Below, in pieces: positions 16,926 to 26,531 of a stretch of 64,000 bases of DNA. The stretch lies in contig CACKRO010000005.1 in the NCBI GenBank assembly GCA_902602695.1, positions 37,229-101,228 of the forward strand, in the 5' to 3' direction. Each line of letters begins with the position of its first letter. The first letter of the stretch is position 1. Source of the DNA: an uncultured Alphaproteobacteria bacterium (GTDB lineage: Bacteria > Pseudomonadota > Alphaproteobacteria > HIMB59 > GCA-002718135). The notes below the pieces were generated by a model. That model worked only from the letters and a program-made list of their open reading frames with translations. It searched no databases and was not told the DNA's origin. Both the position numbers and the translations under genes were made by a program.

Positions 16926-19853
16926 ATGACAAATACAATTCAAATTCTTTCCATTGAGAAGACAGGGAAAGAAAGTTCACTACAAAAAGAACATAATAAT
17001 AAATCCATCAAAATTATAGATGGATATTTCTTTTCGACAAATCTTGATTATCAAAAGTTTACTAAAATAAGTAAACTTATTTCTAATGACGTTTCGCAAA
17101 CAATATTAACTAAAAAAAATGTAAATAAGATTTTATCTAGTTATAGTAAATTCAATTGGGTTGTAGAAATAAAATTTTTACCAGGTGTAACTGATAATAT
17201 AGCTACAACTGTAAAAGAAATAATCAAAGATAATCTAAAAAGTAGTTTTAAAAGCTTTGAACTTGGTTCAACAAAAATTATTTTAATAAAAGGAAGAAAA
17301 GAAGATATTACCAAAATATCTAAAAATGAAGCAAATCCCTTAATTCAAACAATTAAGATTTATCCATTTAAAAAATATTTAAATAATTTTAAAAAAAATC
17401 AGTTCAAAATAGAAAAGGTAAAATTACCGAAAAAAAAATATAGTAAAAAAGAAATTAATTTAGATATTTCTGATTATCATCTCAGCCTCATTGGTAAACT
17501 TGGTATTGAAGAAAATGATAAATCTAGAAGAGGAACACTTGGTCTAGATCTAGAATCTTTAAAAGCCATAAGAAATTATTTTTTCACTCTAAAACGTAAA
17601 CCAACAGATGTAGAAATTGAAACATTAGCACAGACGTGGTCAGAACACTGTAAACACAAAATATTTTCAGCTAGAATTGATGATATTCAAGAAGGTATAT
17701 TTAAAAAATACATTAAAGGTGCTACTGAAAAAATTATTCAATTAAGAAAAGATAATTTTTGTGTTTCTCTTTTTACGGATAATGCCGGCGGGATAGAATT
17801 CAATAAAGATTGGATTATTTGTCATAAAGTTGAAACACATAATACACCTTCAGCCTTAGATCCCTTTGGCGGTGCAATCACTGGAATTGTTGGTGTAAAT
17901 AGGGATTGTCTTGGATTTGGAAAAGGAGCAAAACCTATAGCTAATACGTATGCATATTATTTAGCAGACCCAAATAAAAAATATCAATTGTATCGTCAAA
18001 AAAATAAGGATCCAATGCTTCCAGCAAATTTTATTGCTAAGGGCGTTATTAGTGGTGTTAGGGTTGGGGGAAATTGCTCAGGTATTCCTACTCCTCAAGG
18101 CAATGTGTATTTTGATGACCGGTTTGCAGGAAAGCCTCTTGTATTTTGTGGAACAGTTGGGATTATTCCAAAAAAAATAAAAGGAAAATTATCGCATAAG
18201 AAAAAAGCTAATCCAGGAGATATTATACTAATGGCTGGAGGTAGAGTGGGAAAAGATGGTATTCACGGTGCAACATTTTCATCAGAGGAATTAGATCCTA
18301 ATAGTCCAGTTTCTGCAGTACAAATTGGTGATCCAATAACACAAAAGAAAATGTCTGACGTCATCATTAGAGAATTGCGTGATGAAAATCTTTACTCAAG
18401 TATAACAGATAATGGAGCAGGAGGATTATCATCATCAATAGGAGAGATGGCAAAAGAGAGTGGTGGTTTTATAGTTAATATTGAAAAAGTTCCTCTCAAA
18501 TATAATGGATTATATCCGTGGGAGATCTGGATTTCTGAATCACAAGAAAGAATGACACTAGCAATACCTCCAGCTAATGTAAAAAAAGTTATAAAGAGAT
18601 TTAATGCAAGAGGTGTGGAAGCAACAATAATTGGTAAATTTATTAAAAAAGAAAAAGCCATAGTAAAATATAATAAAATTGAAATTCTTAATTTAGATAT
18701 GGAATTTCTTCATGATGGTTATCCCAAATTAAATTTAAAAACATCTTTTCCAAAAATTAAAAAAGAAAAGAAAAAAGTAATTAAGAAAAGTTCTTTGATA
18801 GATAAATTACATAAACTTCTTTCTAGTCCAAATATTGTATCAAAAGAATTTATAGCAACACAGTATGATCACGAAGTACAAGCAACTTCTATTGTAAAAC
18901 CATTACAAGGCGAAGGTAGGATTTTTGGAAATGCTACAGCGATCAAACCTCTTTTTGATGATGAAAAATCAATAGCTCTATCTCAAGCTGCTTACCCTCA
19001 ATATGCCGAAACAAATCCTTATGACATGGCTGGATGTTCAATTGATACAGCATTTAAAAACTTAATTGTAAGTGGTGCTAATTCAAAAAAAATTGCAATT
19101 CTTGACAACTTTTGTTGGTGCAGTTCTGATGAACCAGAGAGATTGTATCAATTAAAAGAAGCAGCAAAAGCTTGTTATGATTATGCAGTTGCTTACCAAA
19201 CGCCTTTTATTTCAGGAAAAGATAGTATGTTTAATGATTTTAAAGGTTTTGACAAAAATGGAAAATCAGTAAAAATTTCAATACCTCCAACATTACTCAT
19301 TTCTTCTATTGGAATAGTAGATAAAATTTCGTATTTAACAAAAATAACACCAAGTGATGATGATATACTTATAGTTTTAGGCAATACTCTTAATGAATTA
19401 GAGGATAGTGTTTATTCCAAAATTATAGGTTATGAACATTCAAAAAATCCAGTTGTAGATAGTAAGGTTGCACTTCGAACATATAAAAATTTTGAAAAAG
19501 CTAATAAACTGGGAATTATAAATTCTGCAATTGGAATAGATTTGGGCGGACTTGGAATTGCAGTTACGAAAATGGCAATAGCTTCAAAGAAAGGTTTAAT
19601 CATTGATTTAAAACTAAAAAATAAAATCTCTGTTGATCAATTTTTATTTTCTGAAACACAAAGTAGAATTGTTGTTTCTCTTAAAAAAAATAAGTTAGCC
19701 AATTTTAAAAAAATATTTAAAATTTCCGATTATACAATTATTGGTAAATGCACGGGTTCAGATGTAATTGAGTTTAAAGATAGCAAAAAAATTATAAGAG
19801 GTAAAATTTCAGATTTTGCAAATTCATACAAACAAAATATTAAAGGGTTATGA
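16926..19853 (+). CDS. purSL: Phosphoribosylformylglycinamidine synthase, PurS-PurL fused form
   Basis: FGAM synthase uses ATP and PurQ-derived ammonia to convert FGAR to FGAM. Residues about 220-975 are a full PurL: ETLAQTWSEHCKHKIF, VETHNTPSALDPFGGA, GVRVGGNCSGIPTPQG and DNGAGGLSSSIGEM are visible. The first 200 or so residues form an extra domain resembling the PurS-like N-terminus of large FGAM synthases. At 975 residues it is longer than small PurL (about 740) but lacks a glutaminase domain, which is supplied by purQ next door with a 4-nt overlap. Most alphaproteobacteria have separate purS and purL genes. Confidence 0.9.
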   Translation: MTNTIQILSIEKTGKESSLQKEHNNKSIKIIDGYFFSTNLDYQKFTKISKLISNDVSQTILTKKNVNKILSSYSKFNWVVEIKFLPGVTDNIATTVKEIIKDNLKSSFKSFELGSTKIILIKGRKEDITKISKNEANPLIQTIKIYPFKKYLNNFKKNQFKIEKVKLPKKKYSKKEINLDISDYHLSLIGKLGIEENDKSRRGTLGLDLESLKAIRNYFFTLKRKPTDVEIETLAQTWSEHCKHKIFSARIDDIQEGIFKKYIKGATEKIIQLRKDNFCVSLFTDNAGGIEFNKDWIICHKVETHNTPSALDPFGGAITGIVGVNRDCLGFGKGAKPIANTYAYYLADPNKKYQLYRQKNKDPMLPANFIAKGVISGVRVGGNCSGIPTPQGNVYFDDRFAGKPLVFCGTVGIIPKKIKGKLSHKKKANPGDIILMAGGRVGKDGIHGATFSSEELDPNSPVSAVQIGDPITQKKMSDVIIRELRDENLYSSITDNGAGGLSSSIGEMAKESGGFIVNIEKVPLKYNGLYPWEIWISESQERMTLAIPPANVKKVIKRFNARGVEATIIGKFIKKEKAIVKYNKIEILNLDMEFLHDGYPKLNLKTSFPKIKKEKKKVIKKSSLIDKLHKLLSSPNIVSKEFIATQYDHEVQATSIVKPLQGEGRIFGNATAIKPLFDDEKSIALSQAAYPQYAETNPYDMAGCSIDTAFKNLIVSGANSKKIAILDNFCWCSSDEPERLYQLKEAAKACYDYAVAYQTPFISGKDSMFNDFKGFDKNGKSVKISIPPTLLISSIGIVDKISYLTKITPSDDDILIVLGNTLNELEDSVYSKIIGYEHSKNPVVDSKVALRTYKNFEKANKLGIINSAIGIDLGGLGIAVTKMAIASKKGLIIDLKLKNKISVDQFLFSETQSRIVVSLKKNKLANFKKIFKISDYTIIGKCTGSDVIEFKDSKKIIRGKISDFANSYKQNIKGL

Positions 19854-20614
19854 ACGTATTAGTTTTATCAGGTTATGGTATTAATTGTGAAAATGAAACT
19901 CTCCATGCTTTTGAAGTAGTAGGATTTAAAGGAAAGATTGTACATATTAATGATCTGATACAAAATCCAAAACAACTTAATAATTATCAAGTATTCGCTA
20001 TACCCGGTGGCTTTTCATATGGTGATGATACAGGCTCAGGAAATGCTATGGCAAAAAAAATTATGACCAATTTGTATGATCAGCTAATAGATTTTTCATC
20101 AAAAGATAAATTAATCATAGGCATTTGTAATGGATGCCAAATATTAATTAATCTTGGTTTAGTTCCCAGCATTAACAAAAAAGATCCAGAAGTAGCAATG
20201 ATTGAAAATAAATCTGGAAACTATGAATGTCGATGGGTGGATGTAAAAGTGGGGAATAATAAATCGCCATGGCTAAAAAATATTAACACCTTGAACTTGC
20301 CTGTCGCTCATCAAGAGGGTCAATTCATGATACCTATTAATATACTTAAAAGCATTAAAACTAATAAGCTTATTGGTTTACAATATATTGATGACGATAA
20401 AAAATTAGCAAGAGGTAAGTTTCCCTTTAATCCTAACGGGTCTAAGGATGATATAGCTGCTTTAACAAATCAAAATGGTAACGTTCTTGCAATGATGCCT
20501 CATCCAGAAAGAGCCTTATATAATTATCATATTCCTGATTGGCAAAATAATACTTCAAAAAAATTTGGAGATGGACATAAAATTTTTATGAATGCAAAAA
20601 ATTACTTTGTATAA
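19850..20614 (+). CDS. purQ: Phosphoribosylformylglycinamidine synthase glutaminase subunit
   Basis: A class I glutamine amidotransferase that supplies ammonia to PurL. The nucleophile is in IGICNGCQILINLGL, the catalytic His-Glu pair in MMPHPERALYN, and the N-terminus is VLVLSGYGINCENET followed by PGGFSYGDD. Its 254 residues resemble the longer PurQ form that pairs with PurSL-type partners. The start codon overlaps the purSL stop (ATGA). It converges with mutY, with essentially no gap between stops. Confidence 0.94.
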   Translation: MNVLVLSGYGINCENETLHAFEVVGFKGKIVHINDLIQNPKQLNNYQVFAIPGGFSYGDDTGSGNAMAKKIMTNLYDQLIDFSSKDKLIIGICNGCQILINLGLVPSINKKDPEVAMIENKSGNYECRWVDVKVGNNKSPWLKNINTLNLPVAHQEGQFMIPINILKSIKTNKLIGLQYIDDDKKLARGKFPFNPNGSKDDIAALTNQNGNVLAMMPHPERALYNYHIPDWQNNTSKKFGDGHKIFMNAKNYFV

Positions 20615-20615
20615 A

Positions 20616-21665
20616 TTATACTGCCATTTCTACTATTTTTTTCATAACAGTTGGCATTCTGGAATTAGTATATGAAGATTTCTTAATCCAATTACTTTTT
20701 GATAGTTTTTCTTTTTTAATATTTCCATAAAAAATCTCTGTTTCTAAATCAAAATGACTAAATGAATATTCAATTGAACCTTTAGATTTTAATTTTGTTT
20801 TTATTTTTTTTATGTCTTGATCTGTGGTTAATAATTTTTTGTTTTTAACCCAAACATCATTAGGCACTTCAAGCATGGATGCTAACATTCCTTTATTTGG
20901 TCTACTTCGTACAAGGATTTCGTTCTTTTCATTCACAATTACATAAGCTCTAGTGTACTTTATTGGCTTAATGGTTTTCCTCTTTAATTTTATTGGAATT
21001 TTTAGCTGTAAATTTTTTTTGTATGATTGGCAAAATTTATTAATTCCACAAATATTACATTTAGGATTTCTTGGAAGACAGATCTCTGATCCATAATCCA
21101 TAAAAGACTGAATTAGATTTGAAGAGTATTTATCTGATATGAATTTATTTCCTAAATCTTTGAGTTTAATTTTTACTTTATTAATTGGCTTATCGATAGC
21201 GTGTAACCTTACCAAAATTCTCTCAATATTAGCATCAAGTGGCATTACTGATTTATTAAATCCTATTCCAAGAATTGCTTTTGCAGTGTAATCTCCAATA
21301 CCGGGAAGTTTGATGAGTTCATCATAAGCTTGTGGTATTTTATTTTTAAAATTTTTGTTAATTATTTTTGCAGACTTAAGTAAATTTCTAGCTCTTGAAT
21401 AATAACCAAGGCCTGACCAGAACTTTAAAATATTTGGCTCTGACGTTTGCGCTAGTTTAGTTACTGAAGGCCATTTTAAAATAAAATCATTAAATTTATT
21501 TTTTACGGTATTTACTGTTGTTTGTTGAAGCATATACTCGCTTACAAACACAAAGTATGGATAAGGTAAGTTAAAATTATTTTTCTTCCGCCACGGTAAA
21601 TTTCTAGCATTCACGGAATACCATTGAAGTAAGAACTTTATTACTTGTGTTTCGTGTTTAAACAT
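20616..21665 (-). CDS. mutY: A/G-specific adenine DNA glycosylase
   Basis: MutY removes adenine mispaired with 8-oxoguanine. The catalytic Glu lies in VSEYMLQQTTVNTV, the helix-hairpin-helix is KLPGIGDYTAKAILGIG, and the catalytic Asp is in PLDANIERILVRL. A Cys-x6-Cys-x2-Cys-x5-Cys iron-sulfur loop (CLPRNPKCNICGINKFC) follows, then a NUDIX-like C-terminal domain for 8-oxoG recognition. It has 349 residues. Divergent from the DUF721 gene, it starts the mutY / DUF721-dsbA-smc arrangement seen in many alphaproteobacteria. Confidence 0.94.
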   Translation of the reverse strand: MFKHETQVIKFLLQWYSVNARNLPWRKKNNFNLPYPYFVFVSEYMLQQTTVNTVKNKFNDFILKWPSVTKLAQTSEPNILKFWSGLGYYSRARNLLKSAKIINKNFKNKIPQAYDELIKLPGIGDYTAKAILGIGFNKSVMPLDANIERILVRLHAIDKPINKVKIKLKDLGNKFISDKYSSNLIQSFMDYGSEICLPRNPKCNICGINKFCQSYKKNLQLKIPIKLKRKTIKPIKYTRAYVIVNEKNEILVRSRPNKGMLASMLEVPNDVWVKNKKLLTTDQDIKKIKTKLKSKGSIEYSFSHFDLETEIFYGNIKKEKLSKSNWIKKSSYTNSRMPTVMKKIVEMAV

Positions 21666-21698
21666 ATTGCTTTCATATTTAGGTACTATAAATTATTT

Positions 21699-22220
21699 AT
21701 GTATATGGACAAAAAAAATATAAAGCAAAAAAGAACATTTGTTCCACAATCTATTGGTGATACTCTGAAGAAAGTTAATAGAAAATTTTCCTCTAAATAT
21801 AATCGAACAGAATTTATAATTAACTCCAAATGGCCTGAAATTGTTGGTAGTTATTTTAAAGAATATTCAGAGCCGTTAAATGTTTCAAGGGTGAGTAATT
21901 TTGAAAATGATTTAGGTGAGACAGTATATAAAAATTATCTAAATGTGAGTGTCACACCTGCCGCAGCCATTGAATTTCAACACTTCAAAGACACTATAAT
22001 AGAAAAAATTAATACTTATTTTGGCTATAAAGCTATAATAGACTTGAGAATTCATCAAAATTACATACCTAAACATAGTCATATGGAACGAAATAAGAAA
22101 AAACAAATAGATAAAGGCGACATAGAATTTGTTAAGAAAAACGTTGAAGATTTTCAAAATTCCAATTTGAAACAATCACTATTAAATTTAGGTAATAAAA
22201 TTACAACTGAGGACAAATAA
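21699..22220 (+). CDS. DUF721 (DciA-like) protein
   Basis: The central part (FIINSKWPEIVGSYFKEYSEPLNVS, then YLNVSVTPAAAIEFQHFKDTIIEKINTYFGY) matches the DUF721 fold of DciA-type proteins, which in several bacteria recruit or load the replicative helicase DnaB. The ORF opens at 21645, inside the mutY start region; I prefer the ATG at 21699 or 21705, which leave room for the divergent mutY promoter. The C-terminal region is Lys- and Glu-rich and probably disordered. It ends one base into the dsbA-like gene. Confidence 0.7.
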   Translation: MYMDKKNIKQKRTFVPQSIGDTLKKVNRKFSSKYNRTEFIINSKWPEIVGSYFKEYSEPLNVSRVSNFENDLGETVYKNYLNVSVTPAAAIEFQHFKDTIIEKINTYFGYKAIIDLRIHQNYIPKHSHMERNKKKQIDKGDIEFVKKNVEDFQNSNLKQSLLNLGNKITTEDK

Positions 22221-22831
22221 TGAAAATTAAAATTTTATTTATTTCTATTATACTATCACTACTTTTTTTTAATGCCAAAGCAGCTGAAAACTCAATAATA
22301 GATGTCAAAGATAATGATTTTTATATTGGAGAAGAAAATGCTCCGATCACAATTATAGAATATGCTTCAATGTCTTGTAGTCACTGTGCAGATTTTCATA
22401 ATGATACTCTAGCAGAGTTAAAAAAAGAGTTTATTGATACTGGTAAGGTTAAGTTTATTTTTCGTGATTTTCCTTTCAATTATCCTGCCCTTGCTGGAAG
22501 TATGATTTTAAGATGTGTGCCAGAAGATGTAAGATACGATTATATGAATGGGCTTTATAAGCTTCAAAATAGTTGGGTTAATAGAGATCACTCCAAAACA
22601 AGATCTGAGTTATACAAAATTATGCAAAGTGGTGGTATGCAACAAGATGATTTTGATGCATGTTTAAGTAATGTGGATTTAGAAAATCAATTACTTGAGG
22701 GTGTAATGGAAGCACAAAGAGAATATAAAATAGGCTCCACACCATCATTCATTGTTAATGGAGTTTTGTATTCCGGGAATAAAAACATAAAAGAGTTTAG
22801 ACAAATCATCGATAAAATATTATCACAATAG
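22220..22831 (+). CDS. DsbA-like periplasmic thiol-disulfide oxidoreductase
   Basis: A 203-residue thioredoxin-fold protein with a signal peptide (ILFISIILSLLFFNAKAA). The active site is Cys53-Ser-His-Cys56 in ASMSCSHCADFH, and the cis-Pro loop is GSTPSFIVNG. This fits the DsbA/BdbD branch found next to smc in alphaproteobacteria, which oxidises or isomerises disulfides in exported proteins. The ATG overlaps the DUF721 gene stop by one base (TAATG). smc follows immediately. Confidence 0.88.
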   Translation: MKIKILFISIILSLLFFNAKAAENSIIDVKDNDFYIGEENAPITIIEYASMSCSHCADFHNDTLAELKKEFIDTGKVKFIFRDFPFNYPALAGSMILRCVPEDVRYDYMNGLYKLQNSWVNRDHSKTRSELYKIMQSGGMQQDDFDACLSNVDLENQLLEGVMEAQREYKIGSTPSFIVNGVLYSGNKNIKEFRQIIDKILSQ

Positions 22832-22834
22832 TTG

Positions 22835-25480
22835 ATGATTAATTTTAGGACCCTTAAAGTCAAAGGCTTTAAGTCTTTTGTTGAACCTACAGAAATTTTG
22901 ATTGAAAATGGTTTAACAGGTATTGTTGGTCCAAACGGATGTGGTAAATCCAACCTTGTAGAAGCTTTTAGGTTTGTTATGGGTGAACTTTCCCCAAAAC
23001 AAATGAGAGGAAGTGAATTAGACGATGTCATCTTTAATGGAACAGATGATAGGCCAGCTTGGGATATTGCTGAAGTTACTATAGATTTAGATAATAAAGC
23101 AAGAAAAGCACCAAGTATTTTCAATGAAAATGATACCATTGAAGTAACTAGAAGAATTTGGCGTGGCGAGGGATCGGAATATAGAGTGAATGGCAAAGAG
23201 GTGCGATTAAAGGATGTACAATTACTATTTGCTGATGCAGCAACAGGTGCTCGTTCAACATCAATGGTTAGTCAAGGTAGAGTTGGTGCTATTATCTCAG
23301 CTAAGCCTGAACAAAGAAGGACGTTACTAGAAGAAGCTGCAGGAATTACAGGTCTTCATTCAAGACGACACGAAGCTGAATTACGATTAAATGCTACTGA
23401 AAATAACTTAGAGCGCGTAAAGGACGTTTTAAAAGCTCAAGACGAACAACTTACAATATTAAAAAAGCAATCTAAACAAGCAGAAAGGTATAAGTACATT
23501 CAAAAAGATATTACAAAAGCAAGAGCAAGATTATTTTATAAAAAATGGATTGATGAGAAAGATAAACTAAAACATGCTAGTGAAAAAATTCAATCTGAAA
23601 CAAATTTTGTAAATGATCAAACACAAGTAGTTGCACAAATAAATGTAGAGTTTGAAAAAGTGCAAGAAAGCCTTCCAAACCTTAGACTTCAAGAAAGTAA
23701 GGTTGCAGCTGAACTTCAGAAATATTCTATTAGTTTAGAAAATCAAGAAAAAGAAATTGAAAGAGCTAATATTGCTGTAGACGAAACAAAAGTCCGTATT
23801 GAGCAAATTAAAAATGACATTAATAGAGAGAAGTTTTTATTTGAAGATGCAAAACAAAATCTTGAAAGAGTACAAGAAGAAAAATCAATTCTGTTAAAAC
23901 AACAAGGTGATCTTTTTATTCAAACAGATGATGATATAGGTAATGAAAATGTTTCTAATAAAAAAAATAATAATCCAATAATTGATTATCTAGACTTTGA
24001 AGATGGTCTTGAAAAAGCAATTGCTGCAGTTTTTTCAGATGAGTTAATTGCATCTATTGATGAAGAACAAAGTATTTTTTGGAGAAAATTAGATGTAGAA
24101 GATTCTTCCTTTAATTTAGAAATTACAAAATTTTCATCTCTGATTAAAGCTCCGGATAATTTGAAAAAAAAATTAGAATTTATTGGTTTAATAGAAAATA
24201 AAGAAAATGTATTAGAAATTCAAAAAAGTTTAAAACCAGGTCAAATATTAGTAAGCAAATTAGGAGAAATTTGGAGATGGGATGGATATGTTTCTAAAGG
24301 TAAGCAAAATAATTCTACTAAAGCAATATTAGACCAGCTTAAAAATAGAAGAATTAAACAATTAAGTGCTGAGGAAAAACAATGGAATGATATTTCTGAA
24401 AAAGCAAATCAAAGAATAGAAGAGTTAAATTCAAGGGAAAATTCTTTAATTAGTGATTTATCAAATCTTCAATCTGTCCCTGAAGATGTATCAAGTGAAA
24501 AGTTAAAAATACAAAAATTGATTGATGAAAACAAGAATTCTTATCAGCAAATAGCTGAGCAACTTCGTCAAACTGAACAAAATTCTAATGAGGTTAATAA
24601 AAAATTGAAACTAGAAGAAATTAAATTAAATGAACTAAGAGAAGAAAGAATTAGGACTGAGGGTCAAATTAATACAATTAATGAAGCAATTAAATTACTG
24701 TCTACTCAAGTTAGAGAAAGATTAAGTATAGAGTTAGATGAACTTTATAATATTGGAGAAATTGATCCAAATAAAATTTTAGGTGAAACTGAGGATTTAG
24801 AAAAAAAATTAGAAAGACTAATTTCTGAGCAAGAACGTTTAGGAGGTGTTAATCTATTAGCTGAAAATGAAGCAAAAGATCTAGAAGAAAAAGTAAATAC
24901 AATTAAAAATGATCAAAACGACTTGTTGAGTGCAATTGCAAAACTAAGAGAAGCTATTGATTCATTAAATACAGAAGGTAGACAAAGATTACTAGCTGCT
25001 TATGCGATAGTAAATGAAAATTTTCAAAAATTATTTGTAAGACTTTTTGGAGGTGGAAAAGCTTACCTAAAATTTACTGATGAATCAGATCCTCTTCAGG
25101 CAGGTTTAGAAATATTTGCAAGCCCTCCAGGAAAAAAATTACAAAACTTGACGCTTCTTTCAGGAGGTGAACAAGCACTTACAGCCTTATCATTGTTATT
25201 CGCTGTATTCTTATCTAACCCTGCTCCAATTTGTGTTCTAGATGAGGTTGACGCTCCCCTAGATGATACCAATGTCGATAGATTTTGTTCATTAGTTGAG
25301 GAAATAGCTAAAACTTCTTCAACAAAATTCTTGGTTATAACTCACCATAGAATGACAATGGCTAGAGTAAATAGATTATTTGGTGTTACAATGCCTGAGA
25401 AAGGTGTATCACAATTAGTTTCCGTTGATCTTGAAAAGGCAATCGAGATAAAAGAGCAAGATACTACAAATGAATTATAA
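22835..25480 (+). CDS. smc: Chromosome segregation ATPase SMC, short-armed
   Basis: SMC condenses and organises chromosomes with ScpA and ScpB. Walker A (GPNGCGKSN), the ABC signature (LSGGEQALTAL) and Walker B (ICVLDEVDAPLDD) bracket the protein. The region around residues 375-500 (FEDGLEKAIAAVF ... GEIWRWDGYVSKG) is the hinge, including the RWDGY segment seen in alphaproteobacterial SMCs. Total length is about 881 residues rather than about 1150, so both coiled-coil arms are roughly a third shorter than usual. I take the ATG at 22835 instead of the TTG at 22832. The 3' end overlaps atpI by 11 nt. Confidence 0.93.
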   Translation: MINFRTLKVKGFKSFVEPTEILIENGLTGIVGPNGCGKSNLVEAFRFVMGELSPKQMRGSELDDVIFNGTDDRPAWDIAEVTIDLDNKARKAPSIFNENDTIEVTRRIWRGEGSEYRVNGKEVRLKDVQLLFADAATGARSTSMVSQGRVGAIISAKPEQRRTLLEEAAGITGLHSRRHEAELRLNATENNLERVKDVLKAQDEQLTILKKQSKQAERYKYIQKDITKARARLFYKKWIDEKDKLKHASEKIQSETNFVNDQTQVVAQINVEFEKVQESLPNLRLQESKVAAELQKYSISLENQEKEIERANIAVDETKVRIEQIKNDINREKFLFEDAKQNLERVQEEKSILLKQQGDLFIQTDDDIGNENVSNKKNNNPIIDYLDFEDGLEKAIAAVFSDELIASIDEEQSIFWRKLDVEDSSFNLEITKFSSLIKAPDNLKKKLEFIGLIENKENVLEIQKSLKPGQILVSKLGEIWRWDGYVSKGKQNNSTKAILDQLKNRRIKQLSAEEKQWNDISEKANQRIEELNSRENSLISDLSNLQSVPEDVSSEKLKIQKLIDENKNSYQQIAEQLRQTEQNSNEVNKKLKLEEIKLNELREERIRTEGQINTINEAIKLLSTQVRERLSIELDELYNIGEIDPNKILGETEDLEKKLERLISEQERLGGVNLLAENEAKDLEEKVNTIKNDQNDLLSAIAKLREAIDSLNTEGRQRLLAAYAIVNENFQKLFVRLFGGGKAYLKFTDESDPLQAGLEIFASPPGKKLQNLTLLSGGEQALTALSLLFAVFLSNPAPICVLDEVDAPLDDTNVDRFCSLVEEIAKTSSTKFLVITHHRMTMARVNRLFGVTMPEKGVSQLVSVDLEKAIEIKEQDTTNEL

Positions 25481-25757
25481 AAATAAAAATTTAGAAGAAT
25501 TAGCTAAAAGAATTAATAATTTAGATAACCAAAACAAAGAACCTAATATTAAAAAAAAAGAAAGTGGCGCTGGATTTGGCTTTAAAATTAGTACCGAAAT
25601 TATCGCTGCACTAGTTGTTGGAGTTGGAATTGGGCTTATTGTGGATAATTACTTTAATACTAAACCAATAGGGTTAATTATTTTCTTCATATTTGGCGCA
25701 TTGGCTGGATTTTTAAATGTTTATCGTGTAATGCGTCGCATTGAAAAGCAAAGGTAA
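25470..25757 (+). CDS. atpI: ATP synthase assembly protein I
   Basis: A 95-residue protein with a charged N-terminus and two transmembrane segments (EIIAALVVGVGIGLIVDNYF and IGLIIFFIFGALAGFLNVYR), the AtpI/DUF-type pattern typical upstream of atpB. It assists assembly of the c-ring. It overlaps smc by 11 nt and precedes atpB by 21 nt, the standard place in alphaproteobacterial F0 operons. Confidence 0.85.
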   Translation: MNYKNKNLEELAKRINNLDNQNKEPNIKKKESGAGFGFKISTEIIAALVVGVGIGLIVDNYFNTKPIGLIIFFIFGALAGFLNVYRVMRRIEKQR

Positions 25758-25778
25758 TTTTAATATTCAGTATCTATT

Positions 25779-26513
25779 ATGGCCGCAAAAGATAGTCCCC
25801 TTAAACAATTCGAGATAGATCCAATATCTAACATAGAACTTGCTGGTTATAATATTTCATTCACAAATTCATCCTTTTCAATGCTTATTACTGTTCTAGC
25901 AATTACTCTATTTTTAACTTTAACAGTTAATACAAAATCAATTATTCCTTCAAGAATGCAACTTGTCTCAGAGTTAATGTATAATTTTATTGCTCAATTA
26001 CTCTCCGATACAGTTGGAGATAATGGAAAGAAATATTTTCCATTTGTCTTCTCTATATTCATGTTTGTTTTAATTGGAAATATGGTTGGCATGATACCAT
26101 ACCAATTTACTTTCACGAGCCATATTATTGTTACATTCGCTTTAGCAGCTGTTGTATTTATTGGTGTAACTATTCTTGGATTTGTAAATCATGGTATTAA
26201 ATTTTTTACCTTCTTTTATATACCAGGTGTCCCATTTTACATGCATCCACTTCTCATTCCTATTGAAGTAATTTCTTACTTATCAAGACCTATAAGTTTA
26301 TCAGTAAGATTATTTGCAAACATGCTAGCGGGTCACACACTACTAAAAGTATTTGCGGGCTTTGTTGTTTCAATGCCATTTTTTACAGGAGTTTTTCCTT
26401 TAGCTTTCATTGTAGCTTTAACAGGATTAGAAATTTTAATAGCTTTTTTGCAAGCATATGTGTTTGCAATACTGACGTGTTTATATATTAACGATGCTTA
26501 TCATTTACATTAA
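25779..26513 (+). CDS. atpB: ATP synthase F0 subunit a
   Basis: The proton-channel subunit of the inner-membrane F0 sector. It has five to six hydrophobic helices; the essential Arg lies in ISLSVRLFANMLAGH, and the C-terminal helix contains FLQAYVFAILTCLYIND. Its 244 residues are normal. It is the second gene in atpI-B-E-F'-F, separate from the F1 genes, which are not in this window. Confidence 0.96.
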   Translation: MAAKDSPLKQFEIDPISNIELAGYNISFTNSSFSMLITVLAITLFLTLTVNTKSIIPSRMQLVSELMYNFIAQLLSDTVGDNGKKYFPFVFSIFMFVLIGNMVGMIPYQFTFTSHIIVTFALAAVVFIGVTILGFVNHGIKFFTFFYIPGVPFYMHPLLIPIEVISYLSRPISLSVRLFANMLAGHTLLKVFAGFVVSMPFFTGVFPLAFIVALTGLEILIAFLQAYVFAILTCLYINDAYHLH

Positions 26514-26531
26514 TTTAAAATAGGAGGACTT

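Noticed and set aside
22687-23196. 169-codon minus-strand ORF across dsbA-like/smc
   Set aside because: Antisense shadow of the SMC Walker A region and the end of dsbA; no independent support.
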